64,000 nucleotides of DNA from Rhynchonema sp. JSB1_4 (taxonomy: Eukaryota; Nematoda; Chromadorea; Monhysterida; Xyalidae): positions 17,186-81,185 of the forward strand of contig JASAMV010003808.1 of NCBI GenBank assembly GCA_030248065.1. Reading direction: 5' to 3'. Of the stretch, positions 23,001 to 34,029 are shown piece by piece (position 1 is the first letter of the stretch; the number at the start of each line of letters is the position of its first letter). The notes beneath the pieces were generated by a model, which was not told the DNA's origin, ran no database searches, and was given only the letters and a program-made list of their open reading frames with translations. The position numbers and the translations under genes are program-made.

Positions 23001-26000
23001 GCCCGCCCTAGCATTGACACTTCAACTAACACTAACATTGACACTTACACTAACACAAGCTTTGACATGAAAATAAACACAAAAGAGAAAATCCTTCGTT
23101 TATGTTAGTGTTAGTGTCAACGTTAGTGTTAGTGTAAACGTTAGTGTTAGTGTAAGCGTCAATGCTAGTGTTAGTGTCAAGGTTAAGGTAATCCGCTTCT
23201 GTGGACCGGGCCCAGGAGCATGTTAAAAAACCGATCGAAATTGTGTTTAGAAGAAAATTTGGCGCATTCGTTCTCTTTGCCCACCTCGCCAATCTTCTGC
23301 AGATCATAATATCTATCCATACTACGAACATAGGAACTGAGTGTGTGAGTAAGTGAGTGAGTTTGGCGACATTTTTCGTTTGTCGACATTTTTGCATTTG
23401 AGTTAAATGCGCGGCAAGCGTGTCGACGATATTCAGTGTTTAGTGAGCTGCTCATTACCAAGAAAGGTCCGTAAAAATAAATAATAAATATAGGAAAGCG
23501 TAAAACTAACAATAGTAACTATCTTGGTAAATGGATGCTTTCCAACGGGCTAACGGAATGCTAAGTGGTATATCTCTGAGGATGCATTCTGAGGCCGCTT
23601 TCACAATCATCCGGTTTCCGGTTTCCGCAATTCAAATCTCAAAAAATGAAATCCAGTTTCCGGAATCCGGTTTTTATTTTAAGGCTTCCGGCTGCCGGAA
23701 AGTGCTTTCACAATCATCCGGTTTCCGGTTTTGATGACTTGGATGCGGCTTGACGGTGGCTGCCCAAGTTTTATATTACCTGAAGCAACCGCATCCATTG
23801 TCCAACTAGTGGCGAGACATAACGCACTTCCGTGCATGGTACAAAAGGTGACTCTGCTCGTTTTTCACAGCTCTGTAGTTTGACTGCAAGTCAAATTTGG
23901 GGCCAAAAAATTGCTCGACATTGATGAGACATCGGTCGGATGGACACCTTATGTACTTGTACCTGTATGTACACAATTGTATGTACCTGTGTAGCATTTG
24001 GACCATTCAAGGTTTTCCACATCTTTGACGTTACGTGCTTTTGTGAGTGTTTATCTTTCGTGGTCAGAGCTGTTGAGCACGGCAACATTACGCCAAATGT
24101 TTCTTCATGCGGAGGTGTGGTATTATTATAAGTGTACTGTTTTGTACTGTACCGTATAAGTATAAGTCTGTATGCCAATCTGCCCCATCTTATGTTCTGA
24201 CTTGGGAAACCTGACCGTTGCAATTTTCAACGTATATTTTTATTCCAGGAGGCTTCTTTATTCCGTGAGGCTTAGGCTTGTGGGGTTTGTAAACCTCGCC
24301 CGTCTCACGCCACCTCACACGTATCACTTGTCGTCAGGCTTAGGCTTACACTGAGCGTATGCTCAGTGTAAGCCTAATGAACGAAAACAACATAATGCGT
24401 ATAATGTAAATTGAACTCCATGAACCTTCTTAGCACCGCCACGATACGTATGTAGTTGTTGTGGTCGAGAAATCGTTGACGCGACAAGCGACGACAAGTG
24501 TACGCTTTAGCCTATCCTTGAACAAGCCATACAAGATTGATGTTTCAACGAGAAACATACGTAACGACCTGGGACGCGTTTGTGGCCCTTCAGTATGGAA
24601 AGGGATTTTTTGGTTATGCGGTGCTGATTATCGATGTCCTTTTCATTTGCAGCGCATTCTGAACCAGGGACCCAAAATAATTTGATGGACCGAAGAGTAC
24701 ATGAACCGAAACGAATTTGGACCGAAAGGTGACATGGACCGAAAAGTACTGCGGACCGAAAAGTACGCGAGACCGAAAAGATACGGAATCGCTGCAGATA
24801 TCAATAGTAGTCGGCGAAGCAGTGGACAAAAAACATTAAATGGGCCAAATTTTCTTCTAAACACGATTACAATCAAATTTTTGATTCCAGCAGTTTATCA
24901 CAAAACGCATTTTTTTAAAAATTCGCCAAAAACGCGTAAAAATCACATTTTCTCTTTTAGTCCATTAAATATGCGCATTTGCAATATTAGCTCGGCATAT
25001 CTATACTACTAACACACGAAGACGTATAGGCAAACTACGCCAACACGAGCCCGATTTCGCAGGTGGTGTAGTTACAAAACGCAAAGAAAGAGAAATCCTC
25101 ATGCACCATGTTGTATATTCTACAACGTGCAACATTTCCCAAATCAGCAGCCACGTGTGAATGTTTCACCAATCTGCCACCTCCTAAATCGGGCTCGTGT
25201 TGGCGCAGCGTTACTATATGTGTGTACTGTGTGTATGTATGTAGCCCCCTCCCTCGGAAGGGCGGACGGGTCAATTTTCACGGGTAGCTTTGGGTATGCT
25301 AACGGGTCTTCGGGGGGGGGGGGGGCACGGCACGGGCGCGGCGCTGTAGACGGGCCGTAGGCACGGGTCCCGACTAGTTCATGTTTAAAAACCGAACAAA
25401 ATACAGGACTCTGTAGGGGTACATTAGTCGCTTAGTGAGCGGTATGTACGTAAACAGGTAGAAAAAATCGGCTATGAATGGCACTAACAGCATTTGCCGT
25501 CGTCTTCGCATGCAACGCAAATTTCGTCATAGGCACACGAAAAACCGCAAATTCCGTCTGTTACATCACGACATTGTTTACACAGCTTGAGTTGAGCTTG
25601 GCCTTCTGTTTTTAGTTCGCATCGATCGTTTGAATTGTATGTGATTGCCGAATCCGGGCGACACGTGGTATGTCCGAGATCTGCGTAGGTACCGTGCCAT
25701 ACTGTCCAATCATAAGAACCAACCGCCTACAAAGAAGTGAACGGAAGTGCACTTTCGGTCACTTCTCTGGCCGATGTGGTTTAGCATTGGTGTGATTGTC
25801 CTGTGCTGCCTGTGGCTCTCTGTCTGACACACGCCGGTCAGAAAAGTGACCGAAAGTACACTTCCGGTCACTTTTTCATAGGTATGGTTGGACAGTACGG
25901 AATGTCATCGAATTAAAACGCACTCTTATTAGTTCAAAAGCTTGGAGACGGGCATTTATTTTTGGACTAGTTGAAATTTGGCAGCGAATAAAACAAACCC

Positions 26001-26841
26001 ACTTGAAAGAATACGTCAGGCGGCATGAGTATGCGGAATAATTAGGATTCAGGCTATACTGAACAGGCTGTTTTTTCAGGTACCAAAATAACCAAGTTTG
26101 ATTCCGCCTATGCTTTACCCGAAATCACGGTCTGGTTCCAGTTAGATACAGCTGGTTCTGGTCGACAAGTTTTCTGTTCAATTGGACGATTCTATGCTTT
26201 TGCGCTATGATTCGATAGTCTGGATCTCGGTCGAAACATTGACATGGAAATAGGCTGCGCATATCTCAGTCACAAAAAACAAATTATAAGACAAACTCCT
26301 TCACTGCCTGCAAAAAATGTCTGTCCTCACTTGGTTCAAGAAAAAAAAGTCGGCATTGGTCGTGCTGATCATTCCCCCAACGTTTAGCATCGCGTTTCTT
26401 CTGCGTGACAGTCAATTGACATGCACCGCTTTGCTCAGGTGGGATAAAATGTTGCTTGCTTGTGGAATTGAATACTATTGAACAACAGTCAGTGGCAGAT
26501 GAGCGTGATTTTTGTGATGCGTTGACACACAAGGACATGCAATCCTCATAGGTCGTTGAGCGAGCTTCGGTTATTGCAGAAAATTGCGAGTCGCATTTGT
26601 AACTGTTACGATGAACTCGAAGTGCAACAGTACCTGCAGCAACAATATATCAGTTTGTAAAGTATAATCCTTCAACGTTGTTGTTGGTCTTACACAACAC
26701 ATACCCAATCCTATACTGACCTTAAAAATTTGCAACTGTATATTTCGAGCAAATTCGCTGGGCAAAATACTTACCAATTGAGTGGAATAACATCACCAAC
26801 AGCACCGCGGAGAGTATTTGCACTGAGTAGCTGTCAAACAT
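20094..26841 (-). CDS. Receptor B: PAN-like, Cys-rich and six CCP/sushi domains, transmembrane, truncated tail
   Basis: Twelve exons give 689 codons with all phases consistent: 26841-26775 (signal peptide, QILSAVLLVMLFHS), 26633-26331 (PAN/Apple-like, RSSATDCCSI), 25680-25489 (Cys-rich, CKQC...CVAC...KCC), 22441-22238 (CCP1), 22057-21851 (CCP2), 21770-21552 (CCP3), 21492-21377 plus 21311-21155 (CCP4), 21089-20883 (CCP5), 20607-20437 plus 20397-20332 (CCP6), and 20254-20094 (transmembrane, MLAMVFGAFLLGVIGVGL). The transmembrane segment is unrelated to that of receptor A, and the tail ends after WWNKYRPNNKFAIVAHPIF. CCP3 to CCP6 and their introns are almost identical to receptor A. Intron 3 is filled with nested transposons. 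It is divergent from the three-finger gene at 26994. A recognition receptor is inferred from domain content. Confidence 0.8.
22637..23213. mobile_element. Inverted-repeat element rich in GTTAGTGT units, carrying a nested MITE
   Basis: The ends read GGGCCCGGTCCACAGAAGCG and its inverse, about 45 bp each with CCTTAACCTTAACACTA. The interior right half is a degenerate tandem array of GTTAGTGT / AACACTAAC words (23015-23190). A Harbinger-like MITE occupies 22680-23008. The element lies in intron 3 of receptor B. No clear target duplication of the outer element was found. Confidence 0.7.
22680..23008. mobile_element. Harbinger-like MITE nested in the GTTAGTGT element
   Basis: It starts GGGCGGACTTAGGTTGAA and ends with the inverse (TTCAACCTAAGCCCGCCC). 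The flanks are TAA on the left and TAG on the right, close to the TWA duplication of this group. The interior consists of CACGGAAATATTTCCGTG palindromes, as in the copy at 13500-13748. Confidence 0.7.
25324..25378 (-). repeat. Dispersed GC-rich repeat end, copy next to a G tract
   Basis: The inverse of a block reading GACCCGTGCCTACGGCCCG then CTACAGCGCCGCGCCCGTGC. It also occurs at about 41029-41075 and 48548-48600, with a fragment at about 137-165. Here it abuts a run of about 15 G (25310-25325). It is likely the end of an unclassified transposon family. Confidence 0.6.
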
Positions 26842-26993
26842 GACGCAAGCTAACTCATTTTCGGTTCTTCACACTGCACCATCCTGTATTGGAGTTAAAA
26901 AATTAATGCTTGGAGTTTTGAGTTTACTTTAACCTTAACATTCCAAATTCCAATTTATAAATGTCGAACCATTTTTGACGCACTGTGGTCAAC
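26842..26993. promoter_or_regulatory. Shared divergent promoter region, module 2
   Basis: 152 bp between the start codons of receptor B (26841, minus) and three-finger gene 2 (26994, plus). It must contain both transcription starts. No element is recognised beyond AT-rich runs. Its size and arrangement match those at 16958-17069 and 44424-44577. Confidence 0.6.
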
Positions 26994-27816
26994 ATGATGC
27001 TTTCAACTGAGGTGCTGCTGCTGATTATCCTTGTGGCAGTTGTTTGCGAAAATGAATTGGATTGCATCTACAACAGTCTCGGCACACAACATAATCTCAA
27101 CAGATCGAAGTGCCATGCTTGTGTAATGGTTAGCCAAAAAAGGGTTTGATGAAGCATTCTTGATTGGTTACTGTTGAAGCACCGCGTCTGTTCAAACTGT
27201 CGTCATTTCTGCACCGTTTAGGAATTCGCAATTGAACACACGACAAACACCATAAACACCATGATACTCTATTGCGACTCCGATGACAACTCACCTCCGT
27301 GCAAATCAACCTGTAGTAAGCACACCAAAATGGGGGTCGACACCCACGTGTGCCAATGCTGCACCGACAGATGCAATACGGAAGAAACATGTCGACGGAT
27401 TTGTGACCACCCACCGCCAACAGGTAAGCGGAATGAGCTCTCTTTGGTCACGTACATGAGTAGCGTGCCGTTACACTGTGGAATTTTCGGAAGTTGTGTT
27501 TATAACGAACTCACAAGGATGTGTCATTTCAGTCAAACTTCCTACCAAACAAATACTGTCTTGAAATCATGAATGGACTGCAGTTAACATTCCGTCATAA
27601 ATGCAGATGCACCTGTCAAACCCAAAAGTCCCATCATCGTATACTTCGTGATCGGTGGAGTGGTCGTTGCCGTGCTTCTCGGCTCTGCAATCTTAATCGT
27701 CTTGCTGGTCATAACGTTGTGAGTTTGTGTTTTGGTTGCAGAACCCCATTTATGAAAACGAGACGGTACATTGACACCAAAACTTTCAATTACATATTTT
27801 CAGACGAAAAGAATAG
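26994..27816 (+). CDS. Three-finger (Ly6/ET-like) membrane protein 2
   Basis: Four exons encode 153 residues: 26994-27128 (signal peptide, LLLIILVAVVC, and CHAC), 27222-27423 (ectodomain), 27607-27718 (transmembrane, VYFVIGGVVVAVLLGS) and 27804-27816 (RKE, stop). Exons 1 to 4 join in phases 0, 1 and 2, identical to its paralogs. The ectodomain ends with VCQCCTDRCNT, the CCxxDxCN motif of Ly6/three-finger domains, followed by an extra Cys pair (CRRIC) that recalls the nematode ET module. The transmembrane exon is nearly identical in nucleotides to that of gene 1, while the ectodomains differ strongly. The cytoplasmic tail is only a few residues, so any signalling would need a partner; the divergent receptor is the obvious candidate by position only. 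Confidence 0.82.
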
Positions 27817-27898
27817 AAATCAGCAGCAATGGTTGCTCTTGTAAAACACCCAACGATATCTTAAAAACTGACCATTTTTACTACACAAACGACATTAT

Positions 27899-28989
27899 CG
27901 TCGGTATCAGTAAAAATAAGACCAACCCCCAAACCACTTTTTCGAGAAAAAAGCGTTTGAAGTTGGCCTGACCGCATTTCCAACACGGTTTGGTTCGGTA
28001 GGCTGATGTTTGGCATGGCTACGTAAGGGAGCTTGCTGATCATCATAGAAACAAAAGTAGACTTTGAAACATCATATCCAAGCAAAAACAAAGCTATTTG
28101 TCGGTTGGTTTTAGTTCACAAAAAAATAAATATAGACCAAGCCCCTTGGCGGAGCAGTTGAAAACCGAAAAATAGTCCAACCCCCATTTTCTCTGCCATT
28201 TATTTTTCGCCTGCTTGAAAATGATTCAATACGGGGTTCATGAAAACGTCTTAAATGCAGCATTATCATTCAAAATGCTTGTTACAGAGGTGGGAATCAG
28301 GTTACCTCGGTCCGGCATGGCCGGATTCAGAAAAAGTCAGCCCGGTCCTATCCGGCCCGATTTTTTGGGCCGGGTTTTTCTGATTGTATTTTGAAGCAAA
28401 CGTCGGGTGTGAAGCGATTGGTTTCTGTTTGTTGAAATCATTGATATTTACACATTGAAAACATAAAGAAAAACATCAAAAAGCTTGTCTGTGAGAAGCT
28501 TCGAACTCGTGGCTCTCACAACCACAGTCAGATATGCTTGCCACTGTGCTAAAGACGCCGACAGCCAAGCCGCCTTACGATACATTATAAACGTAATGAT
28601 CGGGCCAGCAGCGACGCACTCACCGAGAGAGCGTAAAGTCCCTAATACAACACACACACACAGCTGGGGTATTATGCAACAATCATGTGCTGACTGAAGC
28701 AATCTTGTGTGTGTGTGTGTGTTGGGGTCGCGTGCTTTGGGGCTTGGTCTTTTTTGTCCGCGAAAATTCCTCCGCCAACCAACTTGGTTTTCTTTTTCAA
28801 AAATAAGAAACTAGACCAACCCCCAACGGGGACTAGCAGGTGTTTTCAACATGCTGTAACTCAATGTACATAGCGTTTTGAGACAAAATTTTTGGTGAAT
28901 GTTTAGAATAGTTTGCCAGCTACACGCTGCACACAAAAAGGGGGTTGGTCTTTTGTTGGGGCTTGGTCTTAATTTTACTGATACCGACG
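27899..28989. mobile_element. Inverted-repeat element, CGTCGGTATCAG ends
   Basis: About 1.1 kb. The left end is CGTCGGTATCAGTAAAA then TAAGACCAACCCC; the right end is the inverse (TTGGGGCTTGGTC then TTTTACTGATACCGACG). GACCAACCCCC words recur internally near 28168 and 28810. There is no transposase frame. It starts about 80 bp after the stop of three-finger gene 2. The target duplication is not clear. Confidence 0.65.
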
Positions 28990-29274
28990 TTATAACCGCG
29001 CTCATACCAGCAGTTGTTTTGTGTTTTTCTACTGGTTGTTCTTGAATTCAAACGCCCTACCCAGTTTATCCCTACCATTCTTTTTCTCTTTTACTCTCTC
29101 CATGTAAGCTGCGGCGGTATTGTATTCTGGATCTGTTATTGAGTCAGTTTTTGGGCCGGCTCGTGCCCGTATGTGAACCCTAGTTATACGTGTGAAGTAA
29201 ACCAAACCACGCAAGTTGCGTTCGGAACCCGTGGTTTCTGTCGTTCGACATCATCTCGTCGCCGTTTCTACGTA

Positions 29275-30320
<1,046 letters not shown>

Positions 30321-30882
30321 CCACAGTTGCCTGTATGTAGCTGTGCAGGCCCAGTCGTCGGACTGTTGCTAGGGTTTGCCGCTGTCTGCCCTGTACTGTG
30401 TTGGGGCAGTGTGCAGTGTTGAGGTTCCTGAGTTTTGAGCGTTCCTGAGCGTTGAGGTTCCTAACTAACCAAACACTTGGGTTTTGTGTCTGGACGACTC
30501 GAGGGCTGTCCAGCACACCTTAAATCGCCTGGTCCGTGAACCCCTGGCATTTTGTCGCCAGAATTTTCGCACATAGTTTTTGCTCACCGTCAACCCCCTG
30601 GTCGGCAAAATAGGTCTGCATTGAACTCGTACACTGCAATCAAGCTCGTGCTCGCTCTCGTTATTTAAAGCTCAGCTTTCTTTATCGCGTCAGCGCGTGT
30701 TTCATTCGCGTTTGTTCCACAGTTACACAACGGGCTTTCCATTTCTTCACCTCAATTATTTATTCACTTTCCATAAAACACCGTATTTGCGGGGCCCCGT
30801 CTGGCAGTGTGACACAACAGTACTGGAAACTTCATCACCACCCATAAAGGTACCCACCCGAAAACGTGGTATCGAAATTTAA

Positions 30883-31041
30883 CAGACACACACAAACACA
30901 CCCTAAATGTTTCATGATCTTCTTCACGTGCAAGCCACGCACGACGTGGCTACAGTAACCCGCAACATTTTAGATGTGTAAGAATTCAGGGTGATACGGT
31001 ATGGTCTAGGTCTGCAAAGCACGGCTGGTTTGCCTATAGAC
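30883..31041. mobile_element. Right half of a family-2 MITE
   Basis: Begins with CACACACAAACACACC and runs through TTTCATGATCTTC, GACGTGGCTACAGTAACCC and GAATTCAGGGTGATACGG to GCTGGTTTGCC, matching the second half of 18291-18543. The matching left half lies about 1.1 kb upstream, at 29640-29760. Confidence 0.65.
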
Positions 31042-32010
31042 CTATTTTCATCGTGATTGGGTGCCAGCTTCTCAGATCAAACCAACTGCCAAATACTTAG
31101 CCACATCATGTCAAACGTTTGCCACGTCTCCGTGTTTTGTGCACCCGAGCTACGCTGTATTTTACGGGGGTTAAAAAAATTTTTACTCCAACCCCATTTA
31201 AAAAATTTTTTTAATTTAATTTTTTTATTCCAGCCAAAATCTGCCCAACGCCATAAAAAAAATGAGCGCTCAAGCACAAAATAGGGGTATTTTTGGTACA
31301 TAATGTGTTCTAAGTGCATACAAAGCACAGGTGATACGAAAACCAAGCTATCCAAAGGTCGATAAGTACCAACCATGGTCAGGTGCACACCCGTTGTGTG
31401 GTGCACAGCACTGCTGGGTGCGGTTCGATAAGCTGCGCCGCTGGGTGGATATAGCGCAGGATAGACTGAAAGAGTGAAACGTCAAGTGAGGTTAAAGGGT
31501 ATATAATTCAGTTTCAGCACCACATGTCAAAGGGCAAATGATGTGTATGATAGGCGGAGTTGTTTTCTTTACTTTGGCAACTCATTGAAAAATTCGATCG
31601 TCACGAAAACTCACCTGAAAAATTAGCGCTGAGAACTCGGTCCAGGCATTTTCCGTGAATGGGCCGGGCCCGGCCTCTTTTTCATTTAATGGACAACAGA
31701 ACGAGCGTTTGGAACAACGAATTGGATGTCGTCTGAAAGCGTTCCAAGTTGATTTCGAAACGGATGCGACGCAGAATAAAAAGTAAAAATTCTGGCGATT
31801 GAAAACCAACCATAATCGAAGTCCTCAAGCTTCGCTTCCAAATAGATTTTCAAATGCGTAGTCCCATTGAACTGCTTTCGGCATAACAAACATCGTATCA
31901 ACGCAGTATGAAAACACCAAATACGGCAAAGCGCTAACTTGAAAATTATCCAGTTTGGCGATCCTCAGCCAACAAAAATGTTTCGTTGCAATTCCCGCTT
32001 TTTTGGCAGA
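31042..32010. other. No gene recognised
   Basis: AT-rich intergenic DNA with a poly-A/T palindrome at about 31165-31235 (TTAAAAAAATTTTT type words). Minus-strand open frames at 31582-31901 have no support from splice sites or composition. Confidence 0.4.
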
Positions 32011-32177
32011 ACCACAAGTGATTAGTTGTTTTGTTACAAATAACTTGTGGTTTTTACAAGTGTTTTGTAATTAATCGATAAAACCACAAGACTTTTATTC
32101 AAATACCACAAGTAATTTGTGGTTTCGTCATAATCACAAATCTACTTGTGGTTTTAAAACCACAAGTCCTTCCCAGT
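32011..32177. repeat. Cluster of ACCACAAGT words in both orientations
   Basis: ACCACAAG or its inverse CTTGTGGT occurs about eight times in 170 bp. The right end, CTTGTGGTTTTAAAACCACA then AGTCCTTCCCAGTG, is itself palindromic and resembles a transposon end. The interior is AT-rich. No gene. Confidence 0.6.
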
Positions 32178-32189
32178 GAGTTAATTTTC

Positions 32190-32830
32190 TTCTCTGAGCC
32201 CGAGTCACTTAGTCGATTTCCTTTCATCCGTGCGTTTTCGTGCTGACGAGCATCCGCTTTTGCTTCCTTCCGCCAACACTCTGCGAACGAAATTGAGCAG
32301 GTTGCGAATAGATGATCGCGTGAATTTCGTCTGTGTTCTCCCCAGAAGTTGGATGAAAACTCAACACTTAGGAACTAACATTTCTGCCTCATTACTTACT
32401 ATATGCTCCGGTCCGCAGCCTATCGACATCGTTTCACTCAACGTCGTTGACGTTTGCACGTCGACTGCTTTCGTCAACTGCAATTATACATGCCTTATTC
32501 ATTATGTTGCTGAAATTTTGCAAAGCAAGCGTGTCAACGATTGGTAAGTGAGGTGAATCTGCAGTTGGTTCAATGGGCTGCCACAGGCTTCGTCGCCCGT
32601 GTTTCCCGCAGTTCGCTTCGTTTCGGTACTGCTCTCCGGTGCTGCGTCAGTCGCATCTTGTGTCTCGTGTTTTCCAAATGGAACGGCGGCAACTGTGCCA
32701 TGTGATGTATGCATGTATACCTTGGTTTTCTGTGCGAATATTCGATGTGCAACAATCGCGAACTTGTTGTTTGGTCGATATTTGTTCCACCATGCCAGGA
32801 ACGTAATCAGGCCCACCCCCAGTGGTTGAT
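32190..32830 (-). pseudogene. Orphan receptor tail, B type
   Basis: It starts abruptly inside a transmembrane segment (PLGVGLITFLAWW, near 32820), then WWNKYRPNNKFAIVAHRIF, and stays open through the site where receptor B is frameshifted, giving TSHGTVAAVPFGKHETQD and GDEACGSPLNQ. Later tail segments (about 32500-32400 and 32290-32190) match the receptor B tail exons but contain frame errors near 32215-32280. No CCP exon is attached upstream. It is the remnant of a deleted receptor copy; expression is unlikely. Confidence 0.7.
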
Positions 32831-32869
32831 AAAAAAATTTGTTTGAGTTCCATTATAAAAAAATTGCAT

Positions 32870-33440
32870 TATCAATTGCATGAATGTTTGAAAAATTCAG
32901 CAAAATCTAGAAAAAAGTGATCAGTTGGTTTCAAGCAGAGTTTATGCCTGACCCAATACCAATAAGTCGTCTTCATTTATACAACTGAAGTTAGGAAAAA
33001 GAACCGCGCAAATTTGAGATTATTAAATGATTTGAAGGGAACCAATCGATCTGTGAAATTCAGCTCGAATAAAATACAAATTACCAGTATAGGTGTTTGC
33101 AAAATGCTCATTCTTTATTGAGATATCGGCAGCAACGGGATCACGTAAAGGGAAGTTTGGTGCACTGGTCTCGGCGATTGTGCCCAGTTTTTTAAACCGT
33201 CAAAAACCACTTGAGAAGAAACCACACCACAGTTTTCTCCACCTGCGTTACCGTACACGCCACGTACTTAAAAAAGAAAAACGAATAAGATTTTATGTGT
33301 GCTGCTGGATTTCAGAAGAACACACTTCATCTATTGATACAAAATGACGTCAGAGCAACGTGTGTGCCACGCAAACACTGTCAGACTACGGTACGCACCA
33401 CGTTGCAATAAAGAATTCACGTTTGTGATTGTCCTCTGCG
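32870..33440. repeat. Segmental duplicate of 18070-18930 without the MITE
   Basis: Same order of matching blocks as module 1's flank (CCAATCGATCTGTGAAAT, TTGCAAAATG, AAAATGACGTCAGAGCAACG). The 253-bp MITE of the other copy is missing between AAATACAAAT and the TTGCAAAATG block, marking the pre-insertion state. Confidence 0.7.
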
Positions 33441-34029
33441 AGTTTGATCCAAACTAAGCAGCATTGCCCCGTTGCTGTTGGCGAATGCAACTAGTGAGTT
33501 TGACTCTTCCTTCCCTATGAATGGTTTTCAACAGATGCCAGAACATTTGCTTAGTGTGCCGTTCACAGCATGTAGATTGGAGACAAACTATTCAACTCAG
33601 TGCTTTCGGACACTATCGATGTTTTTATCTAATTAGCCACCAGAAGCAAATGAAGCAGATTTTTTCAATACGCGTTGTGCTGTTTCATATTGTTCGCGAA
33701 AATTGGGCTTTGTCAATGTCAGGCCTATGTACTATGCTACTTCTTACGACTCGTGGTCGCCAACGCAAGTCCAAGATCAGATCACAAGCCCATCGATTAA
33801 TCAAAGAACGCAGGCCAATTGCACTAGTCAACTTCAAAACGAGATCAAATCAGAAGAATATTTCTCGATAAGTTTGTAAAGTATCCATTTGGCAGATTGA
33901 TTCCTGCTTTGGTTTCAAATCCATTCATCATAAATCATGGCTGTGGTCAAAATTGTGGGAACAATAGGCTTGTCAAAATATAAGTTATACACGGTTTCAT
34001 AGCCTAGTAAGTCATCAAAAATTTCACTT
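33441..34029. other. No gene recognised
   Basis: Downstream flank of receptor C. A plus-strand open frame at 33521-33871 has no signal peptide, motif or splice context that would support it. Confidence 0.4.

Noticed and set aside
33521..33871. 116-codon plus-strand frame
   Set aside because: No family features, no signal peptide, and located in duplicated non-coding flank.
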